DNA of 64,000 nt from Streptomyces sp. BK208 (lineage in GTDB: Bacteria; Actinomycetota; Actinomycetes; Streptomycetales; Streptomycetaceae), in NCBI RefSeq assembly GCF_004364245.1, contig NZ_SOAV01000011.1, positions 1 to 64,000 of the forward strand, given 5' to 3'. The position numbers and the translations under genes were made by a program. Below, piece by piece: positions 44,491 through 52,347 of this stretch (position 1 is its first letter; the number at the start of each line of letters is the position of its first letter). Below the pieces are notes generated by a model. The model did no database searches. It was not told the origin of the DNA and worked only from the letters and a program-made list of their open reading frames with translations.

Positions 44491-46260
44491 TCAGCTGTAG
44501 ACGCCGAACTCGTACAGCGAGTAGCCGTAACCGGTGCCGCGAGCCGTTCCGTTGACGCGTACGTAGCGGCCGGCGCCGTTCACGTCGAGGGTGTCGACGC
44601 CGCCGTTGCCGGCCGTCACGGTGGACACCGTCTGCCAGTTCCGTCCGTCGTCGGAGGTCTGGACGGTGTAGGCCTTGGCGTACGAGGCCTCCCAGTACAG
44701 CTGGACGTGCCGGAAGGCGGTGCGCGTGCCGAGGTCCACCTGGAGCCACTGCGGGTCGCTCCAGTCGCTGGCCCACCGCGTGTTCGGGTTGCCGTCGACG
44801 GCGTTGGCGGCGGTGCAGGGGCAGTCGCCGTAACCGGGCTGGAACGAGGAGGCGGTGGCCGGCTTGCCGAGGGCGACGTTCGTGCCGTCCACGGCGGGCG
44901 GGACGACCCGCGCCGAGAGGGTCTCGACGCCGACGTTGCCCTTGCCGTCCGTGGCCTTGACGTACAGCTTCCAGACGCCGGGCCGGTCCGGGGCCGTCAC
45001 CTTGAGGCGTCCGCCGCCGAGGTCGGTGAGGGGCAGCGGGGTCAGCTGCTTGCTCTGGTCGATGTAGTTGCTGTTCGCCAGCACCTCGTACGCGATCGGG
45101 TCGCCGTCGGGGTCGGACGCCCGCACGGTGAGGACCAGGTCCTTGCCCGCCTGCACCTTGCCCGCGTCGCCCTCGACCCCGAAGCCGGAGACGACGGGCG
45201 GGGTGTTGTCGCGCGAGGTGTCGCCGCCGTAGGCCCGCTTGACGGCGTAGTACGACAGCCGCTTCTGGCCGGCGGGCAGCAGGTTGAACCAGATGCCGCC
45301 GAAGTCGTACTCGGTGCCGTAGTGGAACAGGGTCGCGCCGAGGGCGACCCCGCGGTGCCCGGTGACGCAGTTCCAGGCGTCCGTGTAACCCTGCGCCTTG
45401 GCCTGGTCGGTGGGCTCCTTCGGGACGCCGTTGGCGTCGTCAGGCACCTCCCACTCGCCGGCCGGACCGGTCTCCGTGACGATGTACGGCTTGGTGTAGC
45501 CGCCCTGCTCCCAGGCGCCCCTGACGTCGCAGACGGCGTCGTAGGAGTTGACGGCGTACAGATCCAGGTCGGGGGCGTTCTTCTTGTAGTAGGGCCAGGC
45601 GCCGACCCATGCGTCGGTCGAGGTGACGGGGTGGTTCGGGTCGACGGCGTGGATCTTCTTGGTGATGTCGTTGACGAGGGTGGTGTACGCGTCGCGCTGG
45701 CGCTCCAGTTCGTCTCCGCTGTAGCAGTTCTGCAGGCCGAGCACCGACTCGTTCCCGACGTTCCACATCAGGACGCCCGGGTGGTCCTTGTACTCCTGGA
45801 CCCAGCGGGGGAACTCGGCGAGCATCTGGTTCTTGTACGCGGTGTCGGTGAGGTAGTTGACGCAGCCGCCGCTGCCGGGGCCGCCGCCGGGCTGGAGCCA
45901 GAAGCCGGCGATGACCTTGACGCCGTGGGCGGCCGCGGAGTCGAGGAGCGGGCGGCTGCTCGCGTCGGTGCCCCAGGTGCGGACGGTGTTGACGCCCATC
46001 GATTTCAGGTCGGGCATGTACCGGTCGGCGTCGGCGGGGGACGGCCCCCAGGTCAGGCCCTTGACCGTGTACGGGCTGCCGTCGACGGTCAGTTGCCAGT
46101 TGCCCTGAGTGCCGGTGACCTTCACGACGCTGCCCGCGGCGTGCGCCTGCGTCGCGGGCAGGGCGGTGAGGGCGCCGACGATGAGCAGGGCGGCGGTCAG
46201 GGGGGCGGTGAGTCTGCGGGCGGGGCTGAGTTGGCCGGTGGGGGTGCGGGGTCGGCTCAT
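44491..46260 (-). CDS. Secreted GH2/GH5-like glycosidase with C-terminal discoidin/CBM32 domain
   Basis: A 589-aa exported protein. The Sec signal peptide is at 1-41 (ALLIVGALTALPATQAHA). A TIM barrel (about 55-340) has the clan A acid/base in LMWNVGNESVLG and a nucleophile in YIVTETGPAGEW; KGLTWGPSPADADRYMPDLK matches the start of the GH2 TIM domain. An Ig-like segment (350-440) and a discoidin module (about 445-589, ending GYGYSLYEFGVYS) follow. The closing strand matches the GH16 discoidin modules, suggesting shared carbohydrate targeting. It could be a beta-glucan-active transglycosylase or glucosidase; the family is not certain. Confidence 0.83.
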   Translation of the reverse strand: MSRPRTPTGQLSPARRLTAPLTAALLIVGALTALPATQAHAAGSVVKVTGTQGNWQLTVDGSPYTVKGLTWGPSPADADRYMPDLKSMGVNTVRTWGTDASSRPLLDSAAAHGVKVIAGFWLQPGGGPGSGGCVNYLTDTAYKNQMLAEFPRWVQEYKDHPGVLMWNVGNESVLGLQNCYSGDELERQRDAYTTLVNDITKKIHAVDPNHPVTSTDAWVGAWPYYKKNAPDLDLYAVNSYDAVCDVRGAWEQGGYTKPYIVTETGPAGEWEVPDDANGVPKEPTDQAKAQGYTDAWNCVTGHRGVALGATLFHYGTEYDFGGIWFNLLPAGQKRLSYYAVKRAYGGDTSRDNTPPVVSGFGVEGDAGKVQAGKDLVLTVRASDPDGDPIAYEVLANSNYIDQSKQLTPLPLTDLGGGRLKVTAPDRPGVWKLYVKATDGKGNVGVETLSARVVPPAVDGTNVALGKPATASSFQPGYGDCPCTAANAVDGNPNTRWASDWSDPQWLQVDLGTRTAFRHVQLYWEASYAKAYTVQTSDDGRNWQTVSTVTAGNGGVDTLDVNGAGRYVRVNGTARGTGYGYSLYEFGVYS

Positions 46261-46355
46261 CGGGGTGTGTCTCCGGTCTGCGGGTCAGGGGGTGGGGGGC
46301 GGCCCGGCCGTGGCGGGGCGTGGACGGCCGGGCCGGTCTGGGGGGTTCCGGGCGG

Positions 46356-47429
46356 TCAGGGCAGTTCGTAGTGCTCGTTCAGTGCCGCGCCCGCCTCCGG
46401 GTGGGTCTGGTCGTAACCGCGCGCGTCGCACTGGAGCCCGCCGACGATGCAGTGGCCGACCATGGCGTCGAGGGTCGGCGCGTCCCAGGCGTTGAAGAAG
46501 TCGTAGTGGAACGAGTAGCTCGCGCCACTGGCCAGTCGTACCTGGGAGAGGTCGCCGTTGACCGGGAAGGCCATCTTGAACTCGATCATCGGCAGGGCGA
46601 CGGGGTGGTCGGCCGGGCAGATGTTGTTGTTGGTCCCCGGGTTGACCACCGGATACGCCATGTGGCTCTTGTGGTCGGGCGTGTCCAGGTTCTTGCCGTC
46701 CCAGCAACTGGGAGCCTGGAAGCGGATGTTGACCTGGACGTCCCGGCGCTCGGGGCAGTTGGCCGGGAAGTCGACGTTGAAGAAGCTGTCGCCGCACTCC
46801 CAGCCCTCGACGAAGCCCGGGTGGTTGCGGAACTCCTGGGCGCTCTGCATCGGGCTGCCGACGACGTAGCGCAGCCCCTTCGGGAAGGGCCGCACGCTGG
46901 TGTAGTCGGTGACGCCGGCCTTGTAGTAGATGGTCTGCGGGCCGACGGGGAGCACCGGGGTGCCGCCGTCGAACATGGTCGGCATCCAGTAACCCGAACG
47001 GTCGCCGGGCGCCCGGCAGGTGGTGGACCCGGCGTCGAGCGAGGCGGTGGTGCTGTACGCGTTGGTCGTCGTGTTGCCCATGAAGGTGTGGTCGTGCGAC
47101 TTGCCGGGCTGCTGGGCGTAGACGATCGGGTCGTCGGGGGCCGTGTGGCTGACCGCGCAGTTGGCCTGGAACTCGTGGAAGTAGCGGTGCGGCGGCTCCT
47201 TCGTGGACGGGCTGACGCCGGTGACCGGCGGGTTGGCGGGGATGTAGCCGTCGCCGTCCGGGTCCTCCGGCGAGGAGGCGGTCGAGACCGCCATGGTGTG
47301 CCCGGTGTGCGCGGACGGGGCCCGGGCCGGGGTGTCGGCGTTGGCGGCGACCGTGCCGATGCCGATCGAGGTCAGCAGTAACGCGCTCGCGACGAGGGCA
47401 CCGGACAGAACTTTCGATCTCCGTGGCAT
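46356..47429 (-). CDS. Secreted DUF1996-domain protein
   Basis: A 357-aa exported protein. The signal peptide is at 1-32 (LVASALLLTSIGIGTVAANA). The DUF1996 domain covers about 75-355, with conserved HDHTFMGNTTTNA, AGSTTCRAPGDRSGYWMPTM and QAPSCWDGKNLDTPDHKSHM. These proteins occur in fungi and actinomycetes, often beside carbohydrate-active enzymes, and their activity is not known to me. ATG 47429 follows AGGAGG. A perfect 14-bp GAGCGCTC-type palindrome lies 33-46 bp upstream, so the LacI regulator probably controls it. It is divergent from the beta-helix protein gene. Confidence 0.87.
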   Translation of the reverse strand: MPRRSKVLSGALVASALLLTSIGIGTVAANADTPARAPSAHTGHTMAVSTASSPEDPDGDGYIPANPPVTGVSPSTKEPPHRYFHEFQANCAVSHTAPDDPIVYAQQPGKSHDHTFMGNTTTNAYSTTASLDAGSTTCRAPGDRSGYWMPTMFDGGTPVLPVGPQTIYYKAGVTDYTSVRPFPKGLRYVVGSPMQSAQEFRNHPGFVEGWECGDSFFNVDFPANCPERRDVQVNIRFQAPSCWDGKNLDTPDHKSHMAYPVVNPGTNNNICPADHPVALPMIEFKMAFPVNGDLSQVRLASGASYSFHYDFFNAWDAPTLDAMVGHCIVGGLQCDARGYDQTHPEAGAALNEHYELP

Positions 47430-47461
47430 GGAGACCTCCTGGGAAGGTCGGGGACATTCTC

Positions 47462-47475
47462 GGAGAGCGCTCTCC
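47462..47475. promoter_or_regulatory. LacI-type operator, site B
   Basis: GGAGAGCGCTCTCC is a perfect 14-bp palindrome 33 bp upstream of the DUF1996 gene. It shares the AGAGCGCTCT core with site A next to the LacI gene. Confidence 0.7.
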
Positions 47476-47637
47476 CACGTCGGAGTGTTGAGGGACGAGG
47501 GGAGGGTGTCAAGGGATTCGACAGCATGAGCGGCGCACGCACCAACGCGACTCCTGGCCACACTTGTTGAACGCAGCACACAAGAAGCGGTCGCGAGTAT
47601 TGACGTGTCCGGGCGGACGGATGAAGCATGCACTTCC

Positions 47638-47651
47638 AGAGAGCGCTCCCT
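47638..47651. promoter_or_regulatory. LacI-type operator, site C
   Basis: AGAGAGCGCTCCCT is a 14-bp palindrome with one mismatched pair, 46 bp upstream of the beta-helix protein start. With site B it brackets the 267-bp divergent promoter region between the two secreted-protein genes. Confidence 0.6.
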
Positions 47652-47696
47652 CACCCCCACTTCGTTCACTTTCCGAACAAGGAGAGCCGCCACCCC

Positions 47697-49517
47697 ATGC
47701 CCTCTTCCCCCACGCCCTCCCCCGTACCCGGCCCCTGCGGACCGCGGCGGCGCACCCTGCTCGGTGCGGCCGCCGCGGCACCCGTGCTCGCCTCGCTGAC
47801 CGGGGCGGGAACCGCCGCCGCCTCGGCCTCCTCCTCCACGTCCGCCGGCTCTTCCGCCGGCCCCCGCGCGTTGCCCGGCGGCGGTGACCTCGGGCCGAAC
47901 GTCATCGTTTTCGACCCGTCCATGGCGAACATCCAGACCAGACTCGACGAGATCTTCGAGCAGCAGGAGTCGGCCCAGTTCGGCACGGGCCGCTACGCCC
48001 TGCTGTTCAAGCCCGGTACGTACAGCGGGCTCAACGCCCAGCTCGGCTTCTACACCTCCGTCGCGGGCCTCGGCCTCTCCCCCGACGACACCACCATCAA
48101 CGGCGACGTCACGGTCGACGCCGGCTGGTTCGGCGGCAACGCCACGCAGAACTTCTGGCGTTCGGCGGAGAACCTCGCCCTGGTCCCGGTCAGCGGAACC
48201 AACCGCTGGGCGGTCTCGCAGGCGGCGCCCTTCCGGCGCATGCACGTGCGCGGCGGCCTCAACCTCGCCCCCGACGGCTACGGCTGGGCCAGCGGCGGCT
48301 ACATCGCCGACAGCCGGATCGACGGCACGGTGGGCCCGTACTCCCAGCAGCAGTGGTACACCCGGGACAGCTCGGTCGGCGGCTGGCTCAACGCCGTGTG
48401 GAACATGGTGTTCTCCGGCGTGGAGGGCGCACCCGCGCAGAGCTTCCCCGAGCCGCCGTACACCACGCTGGAGACGACCCCCGTCTCCCGGGAGAAGCCG
48501 TTCCTGTACCTCGACGGCGACGAGTACCACGTCTTCCTGCCGGAGAAGCGCACCGACGCCCGCGGTGTCTCCTGGGGCAACGGCACCCCGCGCGGCACCT
48601 CGCTCCCGCTGTCCCGGTTCTACGTCGCGAAGCCCGCCGACTCGGCGGCCACCCTGAACCAGGCGCTGGCGGAGGGCCTGCACCTGCTGCTGACCCCGGG
48701 GGTCTACCACCTGGACCGGACCGTGGAGGTGAACCGCGCGGGGACGGTCGTCCTGGGCCTCGGCTACGCCACCCTCATCCCCGAGAACGGCGTCACCGCC
48801 GTGAAGGTCGCCGACGTGGACGGCGTGCGCCTGGCCGGGTTCCTCGTCGACGCGGGCCCGGTCAACTCCCCGACGCTGCTGGAGGTCGGGCCCGAGGGCG
48901 CGTCCGCGGACCACTCGGCCAACCCGACCACCGTGCAGGACGTGTTCGTCCGGATCGGCGGGGCGGGCCCCGGCAAGGCCACCACCAGCATGGTGATCAA
49001 CAGCCGGCACGCCATCGTCGACCACACCTGGGTGTGGCGCGCCGACCACGGCGACGGCGTCGGCTGGGACACCAACCGCGCCGACTACGGCGTGGTGGTG
49101 AACGGCGACGACGTCCTGATGACCGGCCTGTTCGTCGAGCACTTCAACAAGTACGACGTGCAGTGGAACGGCGAGCGCGGCCGCACGGTCTTCTTCCAGA
49201 ACGAGAAGGCGTACGACGCCCCCGACCAGGCCGCGATCCAGAACGGCTCGGTCAAGGGATACGCCGCCTACAAGGTCGCGGACGACGTCACCGAGCACGA
49301 GGGCTGGGGCATGGGCAGCTACTGCTACTACAACGTGAACCCGTCCATCGTGCAGCACCACGGCTTCGCCGCGCCGAACCGCTCCGGGGTGCGCTTCCAC
49401 GGGCTGCTCGTGGTGTCGCTGGGCGGGCAGGGGCAGTACGAGTGCGTCGTCAACGACACGGGTTCGCCCACGTCGGGGACGGACACCGTGCCGTCGAAGG
49501 TCGTGCAGTACCCCTGA
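47697..49517 (+). CDS. Tat-exported right-handed beta-helix protein (probable polysaccharide-active enzyme)
   Basis: A 606-aa secreted protein. The N-terminus has a twin-Arg signal (GPRRRTLLGAAAAAPVLASL, residues 17-36), so folded export is expected. The rest has the pectate-lyase-3/GH55-like layout: a beta-helix entry FDPSMANIQTRLDEIF, GTYSGLNAQLGFYTSVAGLG, and a second half with GVYHLDRTVEVNRAGTVVLG and HTWVWRADHGDGVGWD. Streptomyces homologues are often wrongly labelled adenylyl cyclase. I cannot name the substrate; a glucan is suggested by the setting. ATG 47697 follows AAGGAG at 12 bases; the ATG at 47628 lies upstream of the palindrome and is rejected. The last codons and stop are tandemly duplicated. 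Confidence 0.8.
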   Translation: MPSSPTPSPVPGPCGPRRRTLLGAAAAAPVLASLTGAGTAAASASSSTSAGSSAGPRALPGGGDLGPNVIVFDPSMANIQTRLDEIFEQQESAQFGTGRYALLFKPGTYSGLNAQLGFYTSVAGLGLSPDDTTINGDVTVDAGWFGGNATQNFWRSAENLALVPVSGTNRWAVSQAAPFRRMHVRGGLNLAPDGYGWASGGYIADSRIDGTVGPYSQQQWYTRDSSVGGWLNAVWNMVFSGVEGAPAQSFPEPPYTTLETTPVSREKPFLYLDGDEYHVFLPEKRTDARGVSWGNGTPRGTSLPLSRFYVAKPADSAATLNQALAEGLHLLLTPGVYHLDRTVEVNRAGTVVLGLGYATLIPENGVTAVKVADVDGVRLAGFLVDAGPVNSPTLLEVGPEGASADHSANPTTVQDVFVRIGGAGPGKATTSMVINSRHAIVDHTWVWRADHGDGVGWDTNRADYGVVVNGDDVLMTGLFVEHFNKYDVQWNGERGRTVFFQNEKAYDAPDQAAIQNGSVKGYAAYKVADDVTEHEGWGMGSYCYYNVNPSIVQHHGFAAPNRSGVRFHGLLVVSLGGQGQYECVVNDTGSPTSGTDTVPSKVVQYP

Positions 49518-49541
49518 ACGGTCGTGCAGTACCCCTGAACG
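49499..49541 (+). repeat. 21-bp tandem duplication spanning a stop codon
   Basis: The bases coding for the last residues and TGA of the beta-helix protein (49499-49519) are repeated directly after it (49520-49540), so a second identical C-terminus with TGA at 49536-49538 follows in frame. The first stop is used; the second copy is a relic or back-up stop. Confidence 0.85.
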
Positions 49542-49578
49542 ACGGGACGCGCGCCGCGGGATGCCCGCGCCCGCGCGC

Positions 49579-49614
49579 CGGGATGCCCCCGCCACGCCGG
49601 GCGGGGGCATCCCG
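49579..49614. terminator. Bidirectional terminator hairpin
   Basis: CGGGATGCCCCCGCC pairs perfectly with GGCGGGGGCATCCCG (15 bp) around a 6-nt loop. It lies between the convergent beta-helix (+) and EF-G-like (-) genes. Confidence 0.8.
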
Positions 49615-49620
49615 CGGCGT

Positions 49621-51717
49621 TCACCGCGTCGGCACCGCGTTCGCCGGTGCCGGCGCGTAGCCGGTGGGCCGGGCGGTGAAGGTGCCGCGGCCCTGGGTGC
49701 GGCTGCGCAACCGGGTCGCGTAGCCGAACAGTTCGGCCAGCGGCACCGTGGCCGTGACCACCGCCGCACCGCCCCGGGTGTCGGAGCCGGTGACCCGGCC
49801 GCGACGCGCGGCGAGGTCGCCGAGCACCCCGCCGACCCCGTCCTCGGGCACGGCGACCGTCACCTCCACGACCGGTTCGAGCAGAACCATCTCCGAGGCG
49901 CGCAGGGCGTCGCGGAGCCCGAACCGGCCGGCGGTGCGGAACGCGGTGTCGGAGGAGTCCTTCACATGGGTCTGGCCGTCGGTGAGCGTGACCCGGAGGC
50001 CGGTCACCGGGTGCCCTCCCAGCGGCCCCTCGGCGAGGGCGTCCCGGCAGCCCGCCTCGACGGCCCGGACGTACTCCTGCGGGACGCGCCCGCCGACGAC
50101 CGTCGAACGGAACACGAAACCGCCGCCCCCGCTGTCCTCCTCCCACGGCTCCACGTCGAGCACGACGTGCGCGAACTGCCCGGCACCGCCGTCCTGTTTG
50201 ACGTGCCGGTGGACGAAGCCGGTGACGCCTTCGCCGACCGTCTCCCGGTAGGCCACACCGGGGCGGCCGACCGTGACCTCCAGCCCGTGCTCGCGCCGGA
50301 CGCGCTCCGCCGCGACCTCCAGGTGCAGTTCGCCCATGCCCGACAGCACGGTCTGCCCGGTCTCCGGGTCGGTGCGCACGGCCAGTGAGGGATCCTCCTC
50401 GGTCAGCCGGGCGAGCGCGGAGGCCAGCCGGTCGGTGTCGGTGGAGCGCCTGGCCTCCACGGCCACGTGCACGACCGGCTCCGCCACCCCAGGGGGTTCC
50501 AGGAGCAGCGGGGCGTCCGGCGCGCACAGGGTCGAGCCGGCGCGGGCCGACTTGAGTCCGACCACCGCGACGATGTCCCCGGCGACCGCCCGTTCCAGCG
50601 GGTCGTGCCGGTCGGCCCGTACCCGCAGGATGCGGCCGACGCGCTCGGTGCGGCGCGTGCGCGCGTCCCACACGGTGTCCCCCTTCCCGATCGTGCCCGA
50701 GTACACCCTCAGGTACGTCAGCCGTCCCGTCGGGGTGACGCTCACCTTGAACGCCAGTGCCGCCATCGGCGCCGCCGGGTCGGCGGTCCTTTCCTGCTCC
50801 GTGCCCTCGTGGGTGCCGTGCACCGGGGGCACGTCCAGCGGCGAGGGCAGGTACGTCACCACGGCGTCCAGCAGCGGTTCGACGCCGCGGTCGCGGTACG
50901 CCGAGCCGCACAGCACGACCACGCCGTCGCCGGTGCGCGTCAGGTCGCGCAGGGCGGCGGTGAGGGTGGCCGCGGTGAGCGTCTCCCGGTCGCAGAACTC
51001 CTCCAGCGCGGCCGGGTGGCGTTCGGCGACCGCCTCTTCGAGCAGTCGCCGCCTGCGCAGGGCCTCCTCGCGCAGGGTGTCGGGCACCGGGCCCTCCTCG
51101 GCCGCGTGCGCGCCGTCCGTCCACACCAGGGCGCGCAGGCGCAGCAGGTCGACGACGCCGGTGAAGCCGTCCTCCGCTCCGATGGGCAGCTGCACCACCA
51201 GGGGCGCCGGGTGCAGTCGCTCGCGGATCGAGGCGACGGCGGTGTCGAGGTCGGCGCCCGCCCGGTCCATCTTGTTGACGAACGCGATCCGGGGCACGCC
51301 GTGCCGGTCGGCCTGCCGCCACACGGACTCGCTCTGCGGCTCCACCCCCGCGACCGCGTCGAACACGGCGACGGCGCCGTCGAGGACGCGCAGCGAGCGC
51401 TCGACCTCGTCGGCGAAGTCGACGTGCCCGGGGGTGTCGATGAGGTTGATCCGGTGACCGGCCCAGGCGCAGCTGACGGCCGCGGCGAAGATGGTGATGC
51501 CGCGGTCGCGCTCCTGCGGGTCGAAGTCGGTGACGGTGGTGCCGTCATGGACCTCGCCGCGCTTGTGGGTGGTACCGGTGGCATAGAGGATCCGCTCGGT
51601 GACGGTCGTCTTGCCCGCGTCGACGTGGGCGAGGATGCCCAGGTTGCGGACGGTGGCGAGCGGGTCGGTGCGGGTGTTCGGCTGGGTGCCGGTGTGGGTG
51701 CTGATGCGGGTGCGCAC
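49621..51717 (-). CDS. Elongation factor G paralogue (EF-G2 / FusB-like)
   Basis: A 698-aa translational GTPase. The G domain has AHVDAGKTTVTE (G1), RGITI (G2), DTPGHVDF (G3) and NKMDR (G4), with the remaining EF-G domains II-V complete, including PGVAYRETVGEGVTGFVHRH and SDTRGGAAVVTATVPLAELF. It differs from housekeeping EF-G, which in Streptomyces sits with rpsL/rpsG/tuf; this copy stands alone. Paralogues like it may act in ribosome recycling, stress or ribosome protection against antibiotics (TetM/OtrA type); the sequence does not settle which. GTG 51717 follows GAAAGG. Confidence 0.92.
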   Translation of the reverse strand: MRTRISTHTGTQPNTRTDPLATVRNLGILAHVDAGKTTVTERILYATGTTHKRGEVHDGTTVTDFDPQERDRGITIFAAAVSCAWAGHRINLIDTPGHVDFADEVERSLRVLDGAVAVFDAVAGVEPQSESVWRQADRHGVPRIAFVNKMDRAGADLDTAVASIRERLHPAPLVVQLPIGAEDGFTGVVDLLRLRALVWTDGAHAAEEGPVPDTLREEALRRRRLLEEAVAERHPAALEEFCDRETLTAATLTAALRDLTRTGDGVVVLCGSAYRDRGVEPLLDAVVTYLPSPLDVPPVHGTHEGTEQERTADPAAPMAALAFKVSVTPTGRLTYLRVYSGTIGKGDTVWDARTRRTERVGRILRVRADRHDPLERAVAGDIVAVVGLKSARAGSTLCAPDAPLLLEPPGVAEPVVHVAVEARRSTDTDRLASALARLTEEDPSLAVRTDPETGQTVLSGMGELHLEVAAERVRREHGLEVTVGRPGVAYRETVGEGVTGFVHRHVKQDGGAGQFAHVVLDVEPWEEDSGGGGFVFRSTVVGGRVPQEYVRAVEAGCRDALAEGPLGGHPVTGLRVTLTDGQTHVKDSSDTAFRTAGRFGLRDALRASEMVLLEPVVEVTVAVPEDGVGGVLGDLAARRGRVTGSDTRGGAAVVTATVPLAELFGYATRLRSRTQGRGTFTARPTGYAPAPANAVPTR

Positions 51718-52100
51718 GGCCTGGGGCCTTTCGCTGCTCGGTGGAGCTCGTCTTGAACAGGGCGGCGCGATTCCCGGGACGGGTGGGTGGACGGAGCCAC
51801 GGCCCGACGGGGCGAGCGAGATGGACGGTGCCACGGCCCGGCGGGGCGGGCGAGGTGGCGTCGCGTCAGATGCCGGTCGCGGGCATCCGGTGCCGGCCGC
51901 GCAGCGGGCACCGGACGGCCGGAGACACGAGGATCACCTCGAACCGGGACGGGGGGACGACGGGTGCGGTGCGGATACGCACGGCCCTGCTCCCCTCACT
52001 CGGTCACGGTCTCGGTGTGCTGGTGAGCGTAGGGAGACCGGGGCCGGTGCCGCACCGGGTTTTCGCCGGGGCGACGGGGAGGGCGACGGAGGAGAAAACG

Positions 52101-52138
52101 CGAGATGCCGGCCGGGATCTCTCCCGGCCGGCATCTCG
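52101..52138 (-). terminator. Rho-independent terminator for the pPIWI-RE operon
   Basis: A 17-bp perfect stem (CGAGATGCCGGCCGGGA with TCCCGGCCGGCATCTCG) closes a TCTC tetraloop. Read on the minus strand it is followed at once by CGTTTTC, a short T-run, so it should stop leftward transcription from the pPIWI-RE operon before the EF-G-like gene. Confidence 0.85.
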
Positions 52139-52272
52139 CCCTGCCTGATCTTGTAGGACGTTCACGAGTTCCCTTGACCAGGCACAACAGGACTAATTGA
52201 TGTTGAGGTTCCCGCGGCCCGCAAGATCACTCCCCGAGAGCATGCATATGCATTTATTGCACCCGCACCTAC

Positions 52273-52292
52273 GCCCCTGAGGTAGTAGGGGC
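52273..52292. other. Small hairpin downstream of pPIWI-RE
   Basis: GCCCCT-GAGGTAGT-AGGGGC forms a 6-bp perfect stem with an 8-nt loop. It is four bases from the larger hairpin at 52297, so the two could fold together as one structured RNA element in the 3' untranslated region. Confidence 0.5.
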
Positions 52293-52296
52293 CTTA

Positions 52297-52342
52297 CCCG
52301 TTGAGGAGACGAGGGGTGAGACTCCCTCGACTCCTCAGCGGG
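52297..52342. other. Long hairpin directly after the pPIWI-RE stop codon
   Basis: CCCGTTGAGGAG pairs with CTCCTCAGCGGG (12 bp, one G-T), then an A-A mismatch, then CGAGGG with CCCTCG (6 bp) around an 8-nt loop GTGAGACT. It begins five bases after the stop codon in the direction of transcription and has no T-run. It might protect the 3' end, attenuate transcription, or be a structured non-coding RNA linked to the locus. Confidence 0.65.
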
Positions 52343-52347
52343 GAGCT

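Larger units (their letters stand above)
51718..52347. other. Gene-free 630-bp region between EF-G paralogue and pPIWI-RE gene
   Basis: The left part (51718-52080) is GC-rich promoter and leader for the EF-G-like gene and shows no supportable gene. From 52139 the composition shifts: the stretch 52150-52270 is markedly AT-rich for this genome and contains a 12-bp perfect palindrome ATGCATATGCAT at 52242-52253. Three hairpins (listed separately) fill the rest. The shift coincides with the edge of the pPIWI-RE locus, so this may be the junction of an acquired island; no integrase or direct-repeat att site was recognised. Confidence 0.6.

Noticed and set aside
52139..52300. Possible tRNA gene or att site at the island edge
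   Set aside because: No cloverleaf with the conserved GGTTCGA-type T-loop could be built, no matching direct repeat was found at the other side, and no integrase is present in the window.
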